Source of the DNA: HO2-45-11b sp964450915
GTDB taxonomy: Bacteria; Patescibacteriota; Andersenbacteria; UBA10190
Length of the DNA stretch: 37,704 nucleotides
Direction: 5' to 3'
Assembly: GCA_964450915.1 (NCBI GenBank)
Contig: CAYVFG010000009.1
Span: forward strand, 1 to 37,704
Position numbers and translations under genes: made by a program. The notes under the pieces were generated by a model. That model was not told where the DNA came from. It saw nothing but the letters and a program-made list of their open reading frames with translations, and did not search any database. Below are positions 37,153 to 37,704 of the stretch, piece after piece (within the stretch, counting starts at the first letter, position 1; the number at the start of each line of letters is the position of its first letter).

Positions 37153-37704
37153 ATGAACAATGTCGCTCCATATATATCAGTTGTCATTCCTGCCTATAAC
37201 GAAGAAAAGCGACTCCCTCACACACTTCGAGCAACGATCGCGTATCTTAAAAAGCAGCCATACTCTTGGGAAATTGCCATAGTGAATGATGGGTCAACCG
37301 ACAACACCGCCCAAGTAGTGCGAGCATCTTCTGCCGAAGATCCGCGCATAATGCTGTTGGAATATGGGCAAAATCACGGCAAGGGGTACGCCGTACGATT
37401 TGGCATGACGCATGTTACCGGGGAGGTTCGCGTGTTCATGGATGCGGACAATTCAACATCCATAGATCACTTAGAAAAATTTCTTCCTATTCTCAAGTCT
37501 GGTTACGATGTCGTCATAGGCTCTCGAGACATCGCGGGCGCAACTATAAACGTTCATCAATCAAAAATAAAGGAAATTCTTGGAGACTTGGGCAATTTAT
37601 GGATCCAATTTTGGGCGATAGGAGGTATCAAGGATACACAAGCAGGATTTAAAATATTCACCAAACAAGCATCGGATGACGTTTTCCCGTACCTCACAAT
37701 CGAC
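37153..37704 (+). CDS. GT2-family glycosyltransferase, polyprenyl-phosphate type (truncated by window edge)
   Basis: The first 184 codons are present; the stop lies beyond the window. ISVVIPAYNEEKRLP, AIVNDGSTDNTAQVV, NHGKGYAVRFGMTHVTGE and VFMDADNSTS (DxD) are the GT2 signatures of the Alg5/DPM1-like group that make polyprenyl- or dolichyl-phosphate sugars. The GKGYAVRFGM stretch is typical of Alg5-type glucosyltransferases. ATG 37153 is chosen because TATACT lies 6 bases upstream; no Shine-Dalgarno is present. Whether a C-terminal membrane region follows cannot be seen. Confidence 0.85.
   Translation, partial: MNNVAPYISVVIPAYNEEKRLPHTLRATIAYLKKQPYSWEIAIVNDGSTDNTAQVVRASSAEDPRIMLLEYGQNHGKGYAVRFGMTHVTGEVRVFMDADNSTSIDHLEKFLPILKSGYDVVIGSRDIAGATINVHQSKIKEILGDLGNLWIQFWAIGGIKDTQAGFKIFTKQASDDVFPYLTID

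Noticed and set aside
1..37704. UGA recoded as glycine (code 25)
   Set aside because: TGA terminates gmhA, rfaE2, rmlD and the DUF975-like gene at family-appropriate lengths, and no gene needs TGA read-through.
1..37704. tRNA genes, rRNA genes and CRISPR arrays
   Set aside because: No cloverleaf with GTTCRANYC T-loop, no rRNA segments and no regularly spaced direct repeats were seen by eye; a tRNAscan or CRISPR search was not possible.

Overview
The window looks like a chromosomal segment of a Candidate Phyla Radiation (Patescibacteria/CPR) bacterium. The evidence is indirect: very compact gene packing with 4-14 base overlaps, a DUF4012 membrane protein next to MurJ, a PEGA/propeller protein, several GT4 glycosyltransferases and a class A RNase P RNA. 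TGA ends several genes (gmhA, rfaE2, rmlD, the DUF975-like protein), so the UGA=Gly code of Gracilibacteria/SR1 does not apply. No 16S gene is present, so the phylum is an inference.

Layout. 1-1.6 kb: the 5' end of murA (minus) divergent from a PEGA protein (plus). 1.6-1.95 kb: a free-standing csrA unit. 1.95-14.7 kb (minus strand): an envelope-sugar region holding lepA, a 35-residue micro-ORF, rmlC, rmlD, five genes for the whole ADP-heptose pathway (gmhA, rfaE1, gmhB, rfaE2, hldD), a DUF975-like membrane protein, rmlA, a GT2, a GT4 and an NAD-sugar epimerase. A Nudix unit is inserted at 11.1-12.27 kb. 14.75-15.83 kb: a cupin-like gene (plus), then a probable structured RNA (minus). 15.8-26.15 kb (minus): surface-polysaccharide genes, namely an initiating sugar-phosphate transferase, GT4, Wzz-like, GT4, [orphan unit], GT4, DUF4012 and MurJ. 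26.2-26.6 kb: rnpB (plus). 26.6-28.7 kb: RNase HI, a Cys-rich membrane protein and a metzincin protease (minus), divergent from an O-methyltransferase (plus). 28.7-29.2 kb: an orphan membrane-protein unit. 29.3-37.1 kb (minus): a glycolytic operon tpiA-fba-pfkB-gap-pgk-eno-recJ. The window ends in a truncated GT2 on the plus strand.

Two styles of transcription unit are interleaved. Most units whose first gene does not overlap its neighbour have a -10-like hexamer (TATAAT, TATACT, TATAGT, CATACT and similar) exactly 6 or 7 bases before the start codon and no Shine-Dalgarno sequence, which predicts leaderless mRNAs. Against this background sit isolated, more GC-rich small units (csrA, 86-aa ORF plus Nudix, cupin, 216-aa orphan, 153-aa orphan). 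Each of these has a near-consensus TTGACA-N17-TATAAT promoter, a clear Shine-Dalgarno sequence and its own intrinsic terminator. The 15.4-15.8 kb RNA candidate has the same promoter-plus-terminator layout but no convincing reading frame. These islands, the putative RNA and the leaderless signature are the most novel material here.

Function. The metabolic part supplies dTDP-sugar precursors (rmlA, rmlC, rmlD; rmlB is not in the window) and ADP-L-glycero-D-manno-heptose. The glycosyltransferases, Wzz-like protein and MurJ suggest assembly and export of a surface glycan. The 29-37 kb operon supplies the lower half of glycolysis.
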